From Nevskia soli DSM 19509 (lineage in GTDB: Bacteria; Pseudomonadota; Gammaproteobacteria; Nevskiales; Nevskiaceae), in contig NZ_JONR01000015.1 of assembly GCF_000711955.1 (NCBI RefSeq), forward strand, positions 62,001 through 126,000: 64,000 nt of DNA, written 5' to 3'. The notes under the pieces are model-generated. The model saw nothing but the letters and a program-made list of their open reading frames with translations, was not told the DNA's origin and made no database searches. The position numbers were made by a program, and so were the translations under genes. Below are positions 9,601 through 17,242 of the stretch, one piece after another. Within the stretch, counting starts at the first letter, position 1. Each line of letters starts with the position of its first letter.

Positions 9601-9812
9601 GTGGTGAGCGGGTAGGTGACCTGGTCCTCCACCACCTGCGGCGCCTGGCCGGGGAATTCGGTGCGGATGATCACCTGCGTATCGGACAGGTCGGGAATCG
9701 CGTCGAGCGGCGTGTTCAGCGCGGCGTGCGCGCCCCAGATGCCGAGCAGCGCCGTGGCCATCAACACCAGGAAGCGGTTGTGGATCGACCAGTGGATCAG
9801 TCGCGCGATCAT
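6663..9812 (-). CDS. cusA: CusA-like heavy-metal efflux RND transporter
   Basis: 1049-residue inner-membrane proton-driven pump of the HME-RND family. The N-terminus (MIARLIHWSIHNRFLVLM) leads into TM1 and the porter domain (TPLDAIPDLSDTQVIIRTEF). Methionines corresponding to the CusA metal relay are visible in PAGLEMFETTIEFKP and NRIDMLSTGIKSPVGVK, and the surrounding motif LPGLANLWV is CusA-like, arguing for Cu(I)/Ag(I) export. The proton-relay TM4 reads GGIAIAIGAMVDAAVVMIEN. It is the last gene of a leftward set, one base after cusB, with which it should form the envelope-spanning efflux complex. Length is normal for the family. Confidence 0.93.
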   Translation of the reverse strand: MIARLIHWSIHNRFLVLMATALLGIWGAHAALNTPLDAIPDLSDTQVIIRTEFPGQAPQVVEDQVTYPLTTTMLSVPGARTVRGYSFFGDSYVYIIFDDKTDLYWARSRVLEYLSQVTGRLPATAKPTLGPDGTGVGWIYEYALVDHGGHYDIAQLRALQDWFLKYELKSVPDVAEVASVGGLVRQYQVVLDPDRMRALGVPIARVVQALKDSNNETGGSVLELGEAEYAVRATGYLKSLDDFRSVPVGLGDGGTPVLLGDVARIQIGPEIRRGISELDGKGEAVGGVIVMRAGKNALRTIDAVKAKIASLQQGLPKGVEIVPTYDRSELIHKSVKTLRDRLIEEFVVVTLVCALFLFHLRSAFVAIVSLPLGILAAFSVMNWQGVNANIMSLGGIAIAIGAMVDAAVVMIENAHKHVEAWNHANPGRKPGSGEQLAIIAGAAAEVGPALFFSLLIITLSFLPVFTLEAQEGKLFGPLAFTKTYSMAAAAGLSVTLIPVLMFYFIRGRIPDERGNPLNRLLIALYQPLLDAALRAPWLTLGFAGMVLLFTAIPLTRLGSEFMPPLIEGDLLYMPSALPGLSADKATQLLQQTDKVLMQFPEVKRVFGKVGRAETATDPAGLEMFETTIEFKPQSEWPSHMSQDELIDKMNAALNIPGLANLWVQPIRNRIDMLSTGIKSPVGVKIAGPDLKVIERIGEQVETVLKSVPGTRSAYAERVRGGRYVEVHIDRLRAARFGLSLAEVQQVVALAIGGENVGETVEGLQRFPINVRYPRELRDSVDKLRTLPIVTDRGATTTLGAVSDIVVTDGPPQLRSENARLNGWVYVDISGRDLGGYVRDAQKAVQEQVELPAGYSIAWSGQFEYLERAAKKLQLVIPFTLAIIFVLLYLTFRNFGTAALIMGTLPFALVGGLWLLYLLGYNLSIASAVGFIALAGVAAEFGVVMLLYLDNAIRKRKEQQRFDSERDLIAAIEEGAVLRVRPKAMTVAVIVAGLLPIMFGGGTGSEVMRRIAAPMVGGMITAPLLSMIVLPVAYLLLHRRALAQARKGGE

Positions 9813-9813
9813 C

Positions 9814-11121
9814 TCAGCGCTCCCCGGCCGCGGGCGCCGGCATCAGCTGCGGATCGACATTGCCGCCCTGGCCCGCGCCGGCGCCGGTGAGGTTGTCGAA
9901 GGCGCCGCGCAGGCTGGCCTCGGAGTCAATCAGGAACTGCCCGGAAGCGACCACCTGCTGTCCAGCCGTCAATCCCTCGATGATCTCGGACCTGCCGGCA
10001 TACTCGGCACCCACCTGCACCAGGGCCGGGTGGAAGTGGCTGCCATCGTCCGCCACGATCACCACGCTGCGCGCGCCGGTCTTGATCACCGCCTCGGTCG
10101 GCACCATCAGCACGGCTTCCTTCGGCGCGCCAAGCAGATGCACCGAGGCGAACATGCCGGGGCGCAGCCGCTGGCCCGGATTGCCGACCACCAGCCGCAG
10201 CTTCAGCGTGCGGGTCGCCGCGCTCAGTTCGGGATACAGATAATCCACCTGTCCGTCGAAGCGCACGCCCGGCAAGGCCGGCACCTCCGCCTGCACGCGG
10301 TCACCCGCCTTGATCCAGGCGGCTTGCGTCTCCGCCGCTTCGGCGTTGATCCAGACCGTGCCGAGGTCGGCAAGCTGGAACAGCGTCGTGCCCGGCTGCA
10401 CCGCCGCACCCTGGCGCACGCCGAGTTCCATCACATAACCGTCCGCCGGGGCGTAGTAGCCGACACGCCGCTCCGCCTGCCGGGTTTTCGCAATATGGCT
10501 GACCTGGCCCTCCGTCAGGCCGAACAGGCCCAGGCGCGCGCGCGCCGCCTGCGCCAGGCCCGCGTCGCCCGAACCCAGGGCGATGAGGAATTCCTGCTGC
10601 GCCGCCAGCAGCTCGGGTGAATAGACGCCGGCGAGGAACTGGCCCCGCCGCACCGGATCGCCCACCGCCCGCACTGCCAGTTGCTCGACCCAGCCGGGCG
10701 CGCGTACCTGCACCGCCTGGATGCGGTGCTCGTCGACGGCCACCAGGCCGACCGTGTCCACCACGCGCGCGAACTGCCCCTGTTCCACCGCCGCGAGGCG
10801 CACGCCGAGGTTCTGCACCACGCGCGGATCAATCGACACGCTGCCGGCGCCGGATGCGGCTCCCACTGTCCCCTGGTCCGCCGTTCTCGGCACCAGCTGC
10901 ATGTCCATGAAGGGCGACTTGCCCGGATGATCGAAGTGCTGGTTGGGAAACATCGGGTCATACCAGTACAGGGGCTTGCCGCCTTCAGCCGCCGCCGGGG
11001 CAGCCGCGGCCCCGGCCATCCGGCCGCCATCTTCGTGATGGCGAAAGTGCGCCGCCAGCAGGTAGATCAGGACCGCGAGGCCGCCCAGGAAACACAGCAA
11101 CAGCATTCTTGATTCACGCAT
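9814..11121 (-). CDS. cusB: CusB-like membrane fusion protein
   Basis: 435-residue periplasmic adaptor of the metal efflux pump. An N-terminal membrane anchor (MLLLCFLGGLAVLIYLLAAHF) is followed by a heavy-metal-binding domain of the YHS-like type (YWYDPMFPNQHFDHPGKSPF, MDMQLVP) near residues 52-80, characteristic of Cus/Sil adaptors. Barrel-sandwich, alpha-hairpin and beta-barrel regions follow (GWVEQLAVRAVGDPVRRGQF; APADGYVMELGVRQGAAVQP; LRPGMFASVHL). It lies three bases downstream of the outer-membrane gene and one base upstream of cusA, so all three are almost certainly one transcript. The metal-binding domain suggests it also captures Cu/Ag in the periplasm. Confidence 0.92.
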   Translation of the reverse strand: MRESRMLLLCFLGGLAVLIYLLAAHFRHHEDGGRMAGAAAAPAAAEGGKPLYWYDPMFPNQHFDHPGKSPFMDMQLVPRTADQGTVGAASGAGSVSIDPRVVQNLGVRLAAVEQGQFARVVDTVGLVAVDEHRIQAVQVRAPGWVEQLAVRAVGDPVRRGQFLAGVYSPELLAAQQEFLIALGSGDAGLAQAARARLGLFGLTEGQVSHIAKTRQAERRVGYYAPADGYVMELGVRQGAAVQPGTTLFQLADLGTVWINAEAAETQAAWIKAGDRVQAEVPALPGVRFDGQVDYLYPELSAATRTLKLRLVVGNPGQRLRPGMFASVHLLGAPKEAVLMVPTEAVIKTGARSVVIVADDGSHFHPALVQVGAEYAGRSEIIEGLTAGQQVVASGQFLIDSEASLRGAFDNLTGAGAGQGGNVDPQLMPAPAAGER

Positions 11122-11124
11122 GGC

Positions 11125-12441
11125 TCAGTTCCCCGGAGCGAAATATTGAAGGCGGACTTGCGCGCGCGCGGCATCGACCGCGAGGGACAAGCGCTGGAGT
11201 TGTGTATCGAGCAGGCTGCGCCGCGCCGTCAGCACGGCATCGAAGGCGCCACCGCCGGCGGCGTAGGCGGCCTGCGCGGCATCCACGCGCCGCTGCGCAT
11301 CGGGAATGATGTCCCGGTCGAAGCTGGCGCTACGTTCGCGCGCGTGATGCCAGTCGATGTAATCCTCGGTGGCCTCGGCATGCAGCTCACGCAAGGCATC
11401 CGCCTTGCGATCCTGCGCGGCATCGGACTGCCGCAAGGCCGCGGCGAGATCGCGGTCCTGGCGCCTGGCGGTGAAGAACGGCAGGTCCAGCGAGACCTGG
11501 ACGCCTGCGAAGTCGGCGTAGTCGGGCCGGTAGCCGAAGTAGCCTTCGACCGAGAAGTCGGACTTGTACGCCTGCCGCGCCAGCTTTACATCCGTGTCGG
11601 ATGTCTCGATCTGCTTCTGCAGGCCGGCCACGACCGGGTGATGCTCCACCTCCGCGGCGAGCCGGGGAAAATCGGCAGGCGGCGGCAGCGAAGAAAGATC
11701 GGCAAGCAGGGGCCGTTGCGCTGCCTCGCCGATCCAGCGCGACAGGCCGGCGCGCATGCGTTCGACGTGATGCTGCCAGTCGTGTGCCTTGTCGTTGACC
11801 AGGCTGGCTTCGACTCTCGCGGCCAGCCAGTCGGCTTGCGCGGCGCGGCCGTTGCGATAGTCGTTTTCCAGCGCCTGGACCTGCAAGGCCGATTCGGCCG
11901 AAAGCTGGCGGGCGAGGGCCAGCGCCTGCTCGCTTTCATAGACGTCGAGCCAGGCCAGCGCGGCATCGCGGCCGATGGAGCGGCGGTCGTTGTCCAGCCC
12001 GAGACGGTCCATCGCCGCTTCCAGGCGCTTGCGCTCGCCCTTGAGCCGGCGCTTGTCGCCGCGCGGAAAGTCCTGGCTGATGCCGACGGAAAACATGGTG
12101 AAGTTGTCGTCGCGGACGCTGAAGGCTTCACCGCGGTCCACCGGCAAATCCTTGATTCCGGCCGTGAGCCTGGGGTCCGGCAGTTGCGCCGCCGATACCG
12201 CGAGCTGCTCCTCGGCGTCGATAGAAGCTTCGCGTCCGCTCAGGATCGGCTGGTCGGTCAGCGCCAGCCTTGCCGCATCCGCAATCGACAACGGTTCGCC
12301 GGCACCAATCGCGCTGCCGTCGAACGGATGCTCATGGGCGAGGGGAACAGCGCCGGAAGCCGGCTCTTCCGCACGAGCAATGAAACTGAGGCCGATAGCC
12401 GCGGCGAACAACGCGCGCCGCGTGGCATGATGCTGGAACAT
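11125..12441 (-). CDS. cusC: CusC/TolC-family outer membrane efflux protein
   Basis: 438-residue outer-membrane channel of the TolC family that completes the metal efflux complex. The signal peptide is RRALFAAAIGLSFIARA. Duplicated outer-membrane-factor repeats follow, with long helices rich in Ala, Arg and Gln (ALALARQLSAESALQVQALE; DLAAALRQSDAAQDRKADAL). ATG 12441 is preferred to the in-frame GTG at 12450 because a GGGGG tract lies about eight bases upstream of it. It is the second gene of the operon, 103 bp after the Cys/His-rich small protein. TolC family assignment is firm; copper specificity is inferred from the neighbouring pump. Confidence 0.88.
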   Translation of the reverse strand: MFQHHATRRALFAAAIGLSFIARAEEPASGAVPLAHEHPFDGSAIGAGEPLSIADAARLALTDQPILSGREASIDAEEQLAVSAAQLPDPRLTAGIKDLPVDRGEAFSVRDDNFTMFSVGISQDFPRGDKRRLKGERKRLEAAMDRLGLDNDRRSIGRDAALAWLDVYESEQALALARQLSAESALQVQALENDYRNGRAAQADWLAARVEASLVNDKAHDWQHHVERMRAGLSRWIGEAAQRPLLADLSSLPPPADFPRLAAEVEHHPVVAGLQKQIETSDTDVKLARQAYKSDFSVEGYFGYRPDYADFAGVQVSLDLPFFTARRQDRDLAAALRQSDAAQDRKADALRELHAEATEDYIDWHHARERSASFDRDIIPDAQRRVDAAQAAYAAGGGAFDAVLTARRSLLDTQLQRLSLAVDAARAQVRLQYFAPGN

Positions 12442-12543
12442 GGGAAACACCCCCGGGGGTTCGATGGTCTGGAGCGGCCCGGTGGGCCGTTCGGAGAAAC
12501 CGCGGTTCAGGCGACTCCGCGTGGGAGCCGCGAGACCATCGAG

Positions 12544-12945
12544 CTACAGGCGCAGGCGCGCCGTCTGGAGGTATAGCGGACGAACCCGGTGCCGGCTGGC
12601 ATCGAGTTGTGGGGATAGATAGCGTTTGCCGCCGGCATCGAATGACACCGGCAGCAAATGGGATTCCACCGCGGCAACCGGCGGCGGATCAATCGGGTCG
12701 AGCGGCGAATGCTGGTGACCGTAAGCGCTGATTGCCGCGTGGCTCAACGGGGCATCGGCCGGCGCCACCGGATCGCAGCAGTGCTGACCGCTCGCGCCCG
12801 GCGGGCATTGGTCCTTGCCTTCCCCAGGGCAGCAGCAGTGGGTCAGCGCGGCACCCGGCATCATGCCGCAGGCGAACGCGCTCCTGGCCTGGGCCGACAG
12901 GCTCAGCAGGATCATGATCGCCGCGATGAATTGCCGGATACGCAT
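12544..12945 (-). CDS. small exported Cys/His-rich protein heading the cus operon
   Basis: 133-residue protein with an N-terminal signal peptide (MRIRQFIAAIMILLSLSAQA) and a short mature part unusually rich in potential metal ligands: ACGMMPGAALTHCCCPGEGK, CPPGASGQHCCDPV and AYGHQHSP. It is the first gene behind the MerR-type promoter at 13110-13141 and is followed by cusCBA, so it is likely coinduced and may bind copper in the periplasm. The situation resembles CopL-like proteins that precede copper-resistance operons in xanthomonads, but I cannot claim homology. The start at 12945 was chosen because it places the signal peptide at the N-terminus; upstream codons to 13011 are open but would run into the promoter. 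The ribosome site is weak. Confidence 0.65.
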   Translation of the reverse strand: MRIRQFIAAIMILLSLSAQARSAFACGMMPGAALTHCCCPGEGKDQCPPGASGQHCCDPVAPADAPLSHAAISAYGHQHSPLDPIDPPPVAAVESHLLPVSFDAGGKRYLSPQLDASRHRVRPLYLQTARLRL

Positions 12946-13109
12946 GGGTGACGGGTTAACTCGCCTCGTTGTTACGTTGCCAGGGTCCGCGCCGGGTCGG
13001 GCATGGGACATATCTTGAACCGTCCCGGCCCGGTTGTCCCTTCCAGGTCGTTCGGCGACTATGCCTGAACGTCCAGTCGGACAAAGCCGGTCCGGTTCAG
13101 TCGGGATGC

Positions 13110-13141
13110 ACTCTAATCCCTGGAGCGGGGTCCAGGGTCAA
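13110..13141 (-). promoter_or_regulatory. MerR-type promoter with dyad operator, in front of the cus operon
   Basis: Read leftward: -35 TTGACC (13136-13141), a 20-bp spacer, and -10 TAGAGT (13110-13115). A perfect 7-bp inverted repeat with a 6-bp centre (CCCTGGA-GCGGGG-TCCAGGG, 13118-13137) fills the spacer. Over-long spacers of 19-20 bp carrying a dyad are the hallmark of MerR/CueR/CadR-family metal-responsive promoters. It drives the Cys/His-rich gene and cusCBA. A near copy precedes the second efflux operon. Confidence 0.82.
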
Positions 13142-13176
13142 GCGTTATCGAAAATACGACCGCTGCGCGCCATGGT

Positions 13177-16100
13177 TCAAATTGGAGGTTCGGTACGCCC
13201 GGGAGCGTGCGCCAGCCGGTATAGGGCCGGCAACACCAGCAGGGTCAGCAGCGTAGCCGAGATGATGCCGCCAATCACCACCGTCGCCAGCGGCCGCTGC
13301 ACCTCCGCGCCGGTTCCCGTGTTCAGGGCCATCGGCAGGAACCCCAGCGACGCCACCAGGCCGATCATCAGGATCGGCCGCAAGCGCAGCAGCGCGCCAT
13401 CGACAATGGCCTGCTCCAGCGGCGTGCCATCCCGCATCAGGTCGCGGATGGCCGAGACCATCACCACGCCGGTCAGCACCGCCACCCCGGACAGGGTGAT
13501 GAAGCCGACGCCGGCGGTGATGGACAGCGGGATTCCGCGCAGCAGCAGCGCGAGCACGCCGCCGGTCAGGGCCAGCGGCACCCCGGAAAACACCAGCACG
13601 GCGTCCTTGACCGAACCGAAGGTCATGAACAGCAATCCGAAAATCAGCGCCAGCGCGAGCGGCACCAGCACGGTCAGGCGTTTGGAAGCCGAGGCGAGCT
13701 GCTCGAAGGTGCCGCCATACTCGATGTAGTAGCCCGGCGGCAGCTTGACCTCGCGTTCGATCTTGTTCCGCGCCTCGGCGACGAAGCCGGCCAGGTCGCG
13801 TCCACGCACATTGGTCATGACCACGATGCGGCGCTTGCCGTTGTCGCGAGAAATCTGATTCGGTCCCTCGGTCGATTTGATGTCGGCGACTTCCGCCAGC
13901 GGGACATAGCCGCCCGCTTCGCGCGCCAGCGGCAGCCGCGCCAGCACCTCCGGATCCGTGCGCAGCCGCTCCGCCAGCCGCACCTCCAGCGGGTAGCGGG
14001 CATCGCCCTCGTAGATCAAACCGGTCTCCTTGCCCCCCAGCGTCACGGACACGGCATCCTGCACATCGGCCACGGTCAGTCCGTAGCGGGCCAGCGCGGT
14101 GCGCCGGGACTCGACCGTCACCAGCGGCAATCCGGACACCTGCTCGACCTTCGGCGCTTCCGCGCCTGGCACGCGGGCCAGAACCCGCCGCACCTCCTCG
14201 GACACCCGCAGCAACTCGCCGAAGTCGTCGCCGAAGACCTTCACCGCGACGTCGCTGCGGACACCGGAGATCAGCTCGTTCATGCGCATCTGGATCGGCT
14301 GCGAAAACTCGAAAGCGGTGCCGGGAACGCTTTGGGCGGCGGTCTCGACTTCCTCGATCAGCGTCGCCTTGGCTTTCCCGGGATCCGGCCACTGTGCGCG
14401 CGGCTTGAACCGCACGAACACATCGGACCGCCCGGGCGACATGGGATCGGTTGCCACGTCCGCCGTGCCGTTGCGCGCGAAGATGAAGTCGACCTCCGGC
14501 AATGCCTTGATGGCTAGGTTGAGGTGTTTCTGCATGCTGACGGCCTGTTCGATGCCGGTTCCGGGCGGTCGTGTAGCCCCTATCGCGATGTCGCCTTCGT
14601 CGAGCTGGGGAATGAATTCCGCGCCCATGCGCGAAGCGGACCAGCCGCACAGCACGACGAACGCCACGGCGCCCGCCACGACCGGCCAGCGCGCGCGCAA
14701 CGCGCCGCGCAGCAGCGGTGCGTAGCCGCGTTTGGCGGCGCGCACCAGCCCGTTGTCCTTCTCGGCGATATTGCCGGTCAGCAACAGCGCACAGGCGGCC
14801 GGGACGAAGGTCAGCGAGAACACCAGCGCGCCGATCAGCGCCGCGATGACGGCGAAGGCCATCGGATGGAACATCTTCCCCTCGACACCGCCGAGGGCGA
14901 AGATCGGCAGGTTGACCAGCACGATCACCGCGACGCTGACCAGGCTGGGTTTGAACACCTCCCGCGTGGCCTGGCCGACGACTTCGAAGCGCTCATTTCG
15001 TTCCAGCGTGCGTCCCTTCCGGTGCTGCGCTTGCGCCAGGCGCAGGACGCAGTTCTCGACGATGATCAAGGCACCGTCCACGATCAGGCCGAAATCCAGC
15101 GCGCCCAGGCTCATCAGGTTGCCGCTGACCCGGTTCTCCACCATGCCGGTGAAGGTGGCCAGCAGCGCCAGCGGGATCACCATCGCCGTCAGCAGCGCCG
15201 CGCGCAGGTTGCCCAGAAATAGGAACAGCACCACGATCACCAGCAACGCCCCCTCGGCCAGGTTCTTCTGCACGGTGGCGATGGTCTGGTTGACCAGCAC
15301 GGTGCGGTCGTAGACGGCTTCGACCTTGATGCCCGGCGGCAGGCGCCTGGCCACTTGCGCCAGCTTGTCGGCCACGCGCAGGGATACGGTGCGGCTGTTT
15401 TCGCCGATCAGCATCATGGCGGTGCCCAGGACGGTCTCCGCGCCGTCCAGGGTGGCCGCGCCGGTGCGCAGATCCTTGCCGATCCCCACCTCGGCCACGT
15501 CGCCGACCCGCACCGGGATGCCGTTGCGGGTGGTGATGACGACTTCGCCGATCGCCTTGAGATCGCTCAACTGGCCCGGCACCCGCACCAGCGATTGCTC
15601 GCCGTTGCGCTCGATATAGCCGGCGCCGACGTTGACGTTGTTGGCTTGCAGAGCCTGGATCAGGTCGCGCAGCGTCACGCCATAGGCCAGCAGGCGTGCG
15701 GGATCGGGCGCCACCTGGTACTGCTTGTCGAAGCCGCCGATGGAGTTGACCTCGGACACGCCCGGAACCTGCCGCAATTGCGGCTTGATGATCCAGTCCT
15801 GTGCCGCGTGCAGGTCGATCGGCGTATACGGAGAGCCATCCGGCTTGCGCGCACCGGGTTCGGCGCTGATGGTGTAGAGGAAGATTTCACCCAGGCCGGT
15901 GGCCACCGGGCCCATTTCCGGCAGCGTGCCATCCGGCAGCTCACTCTTCACATCCTGCAGCCGCTCGTTGACGAGCTGGCGTGCGAAGTAGATGTCGGTG
16001 CCGTCCTTGAACACCACGGTCACCTGCGACAGTCCGTAGACCGAGATCGAACGGGTGCTTTCCAGCTTCGGGATTCCGGCCATCGCGGTCTCGACCAGGA

Positions 16101-16299
16101 AGGTCACGCGCTGCTCCACTTCCAGCGGTGAATAACCCGGCGCGCGGGTGTTGATCTGCACCTGTACGTTGGTGATGTCCGGCACCGCGTCGATCGGCAG
16201 GCGCTTGTATTCGAATACGCCGAAGACGACGAAGCCGGCCACCAGTGCCATCACCAGCCAGCGCTGGCGGATGGCGAAGTCTATGAGTCGGTCGATCAT
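13177..16299 (-). CDS. czcA: CzcA-like heavy-metal efflux RND transporter
   Basis: 1040-residue HME-RND pump, clearly a different subtype from the CusA homologue in the neighbouring operon. The N-terminus is MIDRLIDFAIRQRWLVMALV, with the porter start LPIDAVPDITNVQVQINTRA. TM4 carries the divalent-cation signature DFGLIVDGALIIVEN with the two acidic residues found in CzcA-type (Co/Zn/Cd) pumps and absent from CusA types. This points to export of a divalent metal. It begins one base after the adaptor gene and ends 36 bp before the MerR-type promoter of the cus operon. Length is normal. The exact metal is inferred from the motif. Confidence 0.92.
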   Translation of the reverse strand: MIDRLIDFAIRQRWLVMALVAGFVVFGVFEYKRLPIDAVPDITNVQVQINTRAPGYSPLEVEQRVTFLVETAMAGIPKLESTRSISVYGLSQVTVVFKDGTDIYFARQLVNERLQDVKSELPDGTLPEMGPVATGLGEIFLYTISAEPGARKPDGSPYTPIDLHAAQDWIIKPQLRQVPGVSEVNSIGGFDKQYQVAPDPARLLAYGVTLRDLIQALQANNVNVGAGYIERNGEQSLVRVPGQLSDLKAIGEVVITTRNGIPVRVGDVAEVGIGKDLRTGAATLDGAETVLGTAMMLIGENSRTVSLRVADKLAQVARRLPPGIKVEAVYDRTVLVNQTIATVQKNLAEGALLVIVVLFLFLGNLRAALLTAMVIPLALLATFTGMVENRVSGNLMSLGALDFGLIVDGALIIVENCVLRLAQAQHRKGRTLERNERFEVVGQATREVFKPSLVSVAVIVLVNLPIFALGGVEGKMFHPMAFAVIAALIGALVFSLTFVPAACALLLTGNIAEKDNGLVRAAKRGYAPLLRGALRARWPVVAGAVAFVVLCGWSASRMGAEFIPQLDEGDIAIGATRPPGTGIEQAVSMQKHLNLAIKALPEVDFIFARNGTADVATDPMSPGRSDVFVRFKPRAQWPDPGKAKATLIEEVETAAQSVPGTAFEFSQPIQMRMNELISGVRSDVAVKVFGDDFGELLRVSEEVRRVLARVPGAEAPKVEQVSGLPLVTVESRRTALARYGLTVADVQDAVSVTLGGKETGLIYEGDARYPLEVRLAERLRTDPEVLARLPLAREAGGYVPLAEVADIKSTEGPNQISRDNGKRRIVVMTNVRGRDLAGFVAEARNKIEREVKLPPGYYIEYGGTFEQLASASKRLTVLVPLALALIFGLLFMTFGSVKDAVLVFSGVPLALTGGVLALLLRGIPLSITAGVGFITLSGVAVLTGVVMVSAIRDLMRDGTPLEQAIVDGALLRLRPILMIGLVASLGFLPMALNTGTGAEVQRPLATVVIGGIISATLLTLLVLPALYRLAHAPGRTEPPI

Positions 16300-16300
16300 G

Positions 16301-17242
16301 TCAGTCCTCGTCTCCCTCGCCCTTGGTCAACTCCGCCTTGATGAGGTAGCTGTTTTTCGCCGCGTAGCGCTCGCCGGCGGCCAGGCCCTGCCTGATCTCC
16401 ATGGCCTCGGCACCGCGCTTGCCGATTTCGACCTTGCGCGGTTCGAAACCCTTGTCGGTCTGCACGAACACCACGGCGTTGTCGCCCAGCTTCTGCAATG
16501 CGGCCGGGACCACGGATACCGGCACCCGGAGATCGGCAATCACCACGTCGCCGGTCACGAACTGCCCCGCAATCCAGCGGCCGCCCTTGTTGTCCACTAC
16601 GGCGCGGGCGACCACGCTCTGCGTATCGCCGCTGCCGGACGGCGCCACATAGGCGATCTTCGCTGTGCCGCCGGTTTCACCGTCGCTGGTCTTGAGCTGT
16701 ACCGGCATGCCGGCGCGAATGCGTCCCAGATCGCGTGCAAAGACGGCGAACTCGGCCCAGACGCTGGACAGATCGGCGACCACCATCAGCGTGGTGCTGC
16801 CGTCGACCGCTTCGCCCGGGTTGACCCGGCGCTCCAGCAGGGTGCCGGCAATCGGTGAACGGATGGCGTACGGCTCCAGGCTGTCGTTGGACTCGATGCT
16901 CAGCAAAAGCTCGCCTTTGCCGACGGCATCGCCGGGACGCCTGGCGACGGTGCGCACCACGCCGGGATAGCGGGCGCGCACTTCCTGCTGGCGCTCGGCG
17001 TTGGGACGGATCGAGCCGTAGAGCGTCAGGGTCTCGCGGATTTCCGCGGGCCCGGCGACAGCGGTCTCGATGCCGGCGGCTGTGGCGTGCTCGGGGGTGA
17101 TGGCGGCCGCCTGCGGGGCTTCTGCACTCGCCGCGACCTCTTGTTTTTCGTTTCGGCCTTCGGCTTGAGGCTCCGGCTTGCCGGAACAGGCGGCGAAGCC
17201 CAGGCACAGGGCGAGGATCAGGCTGCGTGTTTGGGGGCTCAT
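16301..17242 (-). CDS. czcB: CzcB-like membrane fusion lipoprotein
   Basis: 313-residue periplasmic adaptor for the CzcA-like pump. The signal ends in a lipobox (ALCLGFAACSG), so it should be lipid-anchored. Barrel-sandwich halves are seen as VRARYPGVVRTVARRPGDAV and IRSPIAGTLLERRVNPGEAV, the latter containing the usual lipoyl-like hinge. The beta-barrel and proximal domains follow (SVWAEFAVFARDLGRIRAGM; VPAALQKLGDNAVVFV). It lacks the heavy-metal-binding domain of the CusB homologue and is shorter. Its ATG overlaps the czcC stop by four bases (17239-17242), so translation is coupled. Confidence 0.9.
   Translation of the reverse strand: MSPQTRSLILALCLGFAACSGKPEPQAEGRNEKQEVAASAEAPQAAAITPEHATAAGIETAVAGPAEIRETLTLYGSIRPNAERQQEVRARYPGVVRTVARRPGDAVGKGELLLSIESNDSLEPYAIRSPIAGTLLERRVNPGEAVDGSTTLMVVADLSSVWAEFAVFARDLGRIRAGMPVQLKTSDGETGGTAKIAYVAPSGSGDTQSVVARAVVDNKGGRWIAGQFVTGDVVIADLRVPVSVVPAALQKLGDNAVVFVQTDKGFEPRKVEIGKRGAEAMEIRQGLAAGERYAAKNSYLIKAELTKGEGDED

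Noticed and set aside
6939..9890. 983-codon open frame on the plus strand opposite cusA
   Set aside because: His/Arg/Gln-rich translation with no domains; it is the mirror frame of a GC-rich coding sequence whose real product (CusA) is unambiguous.
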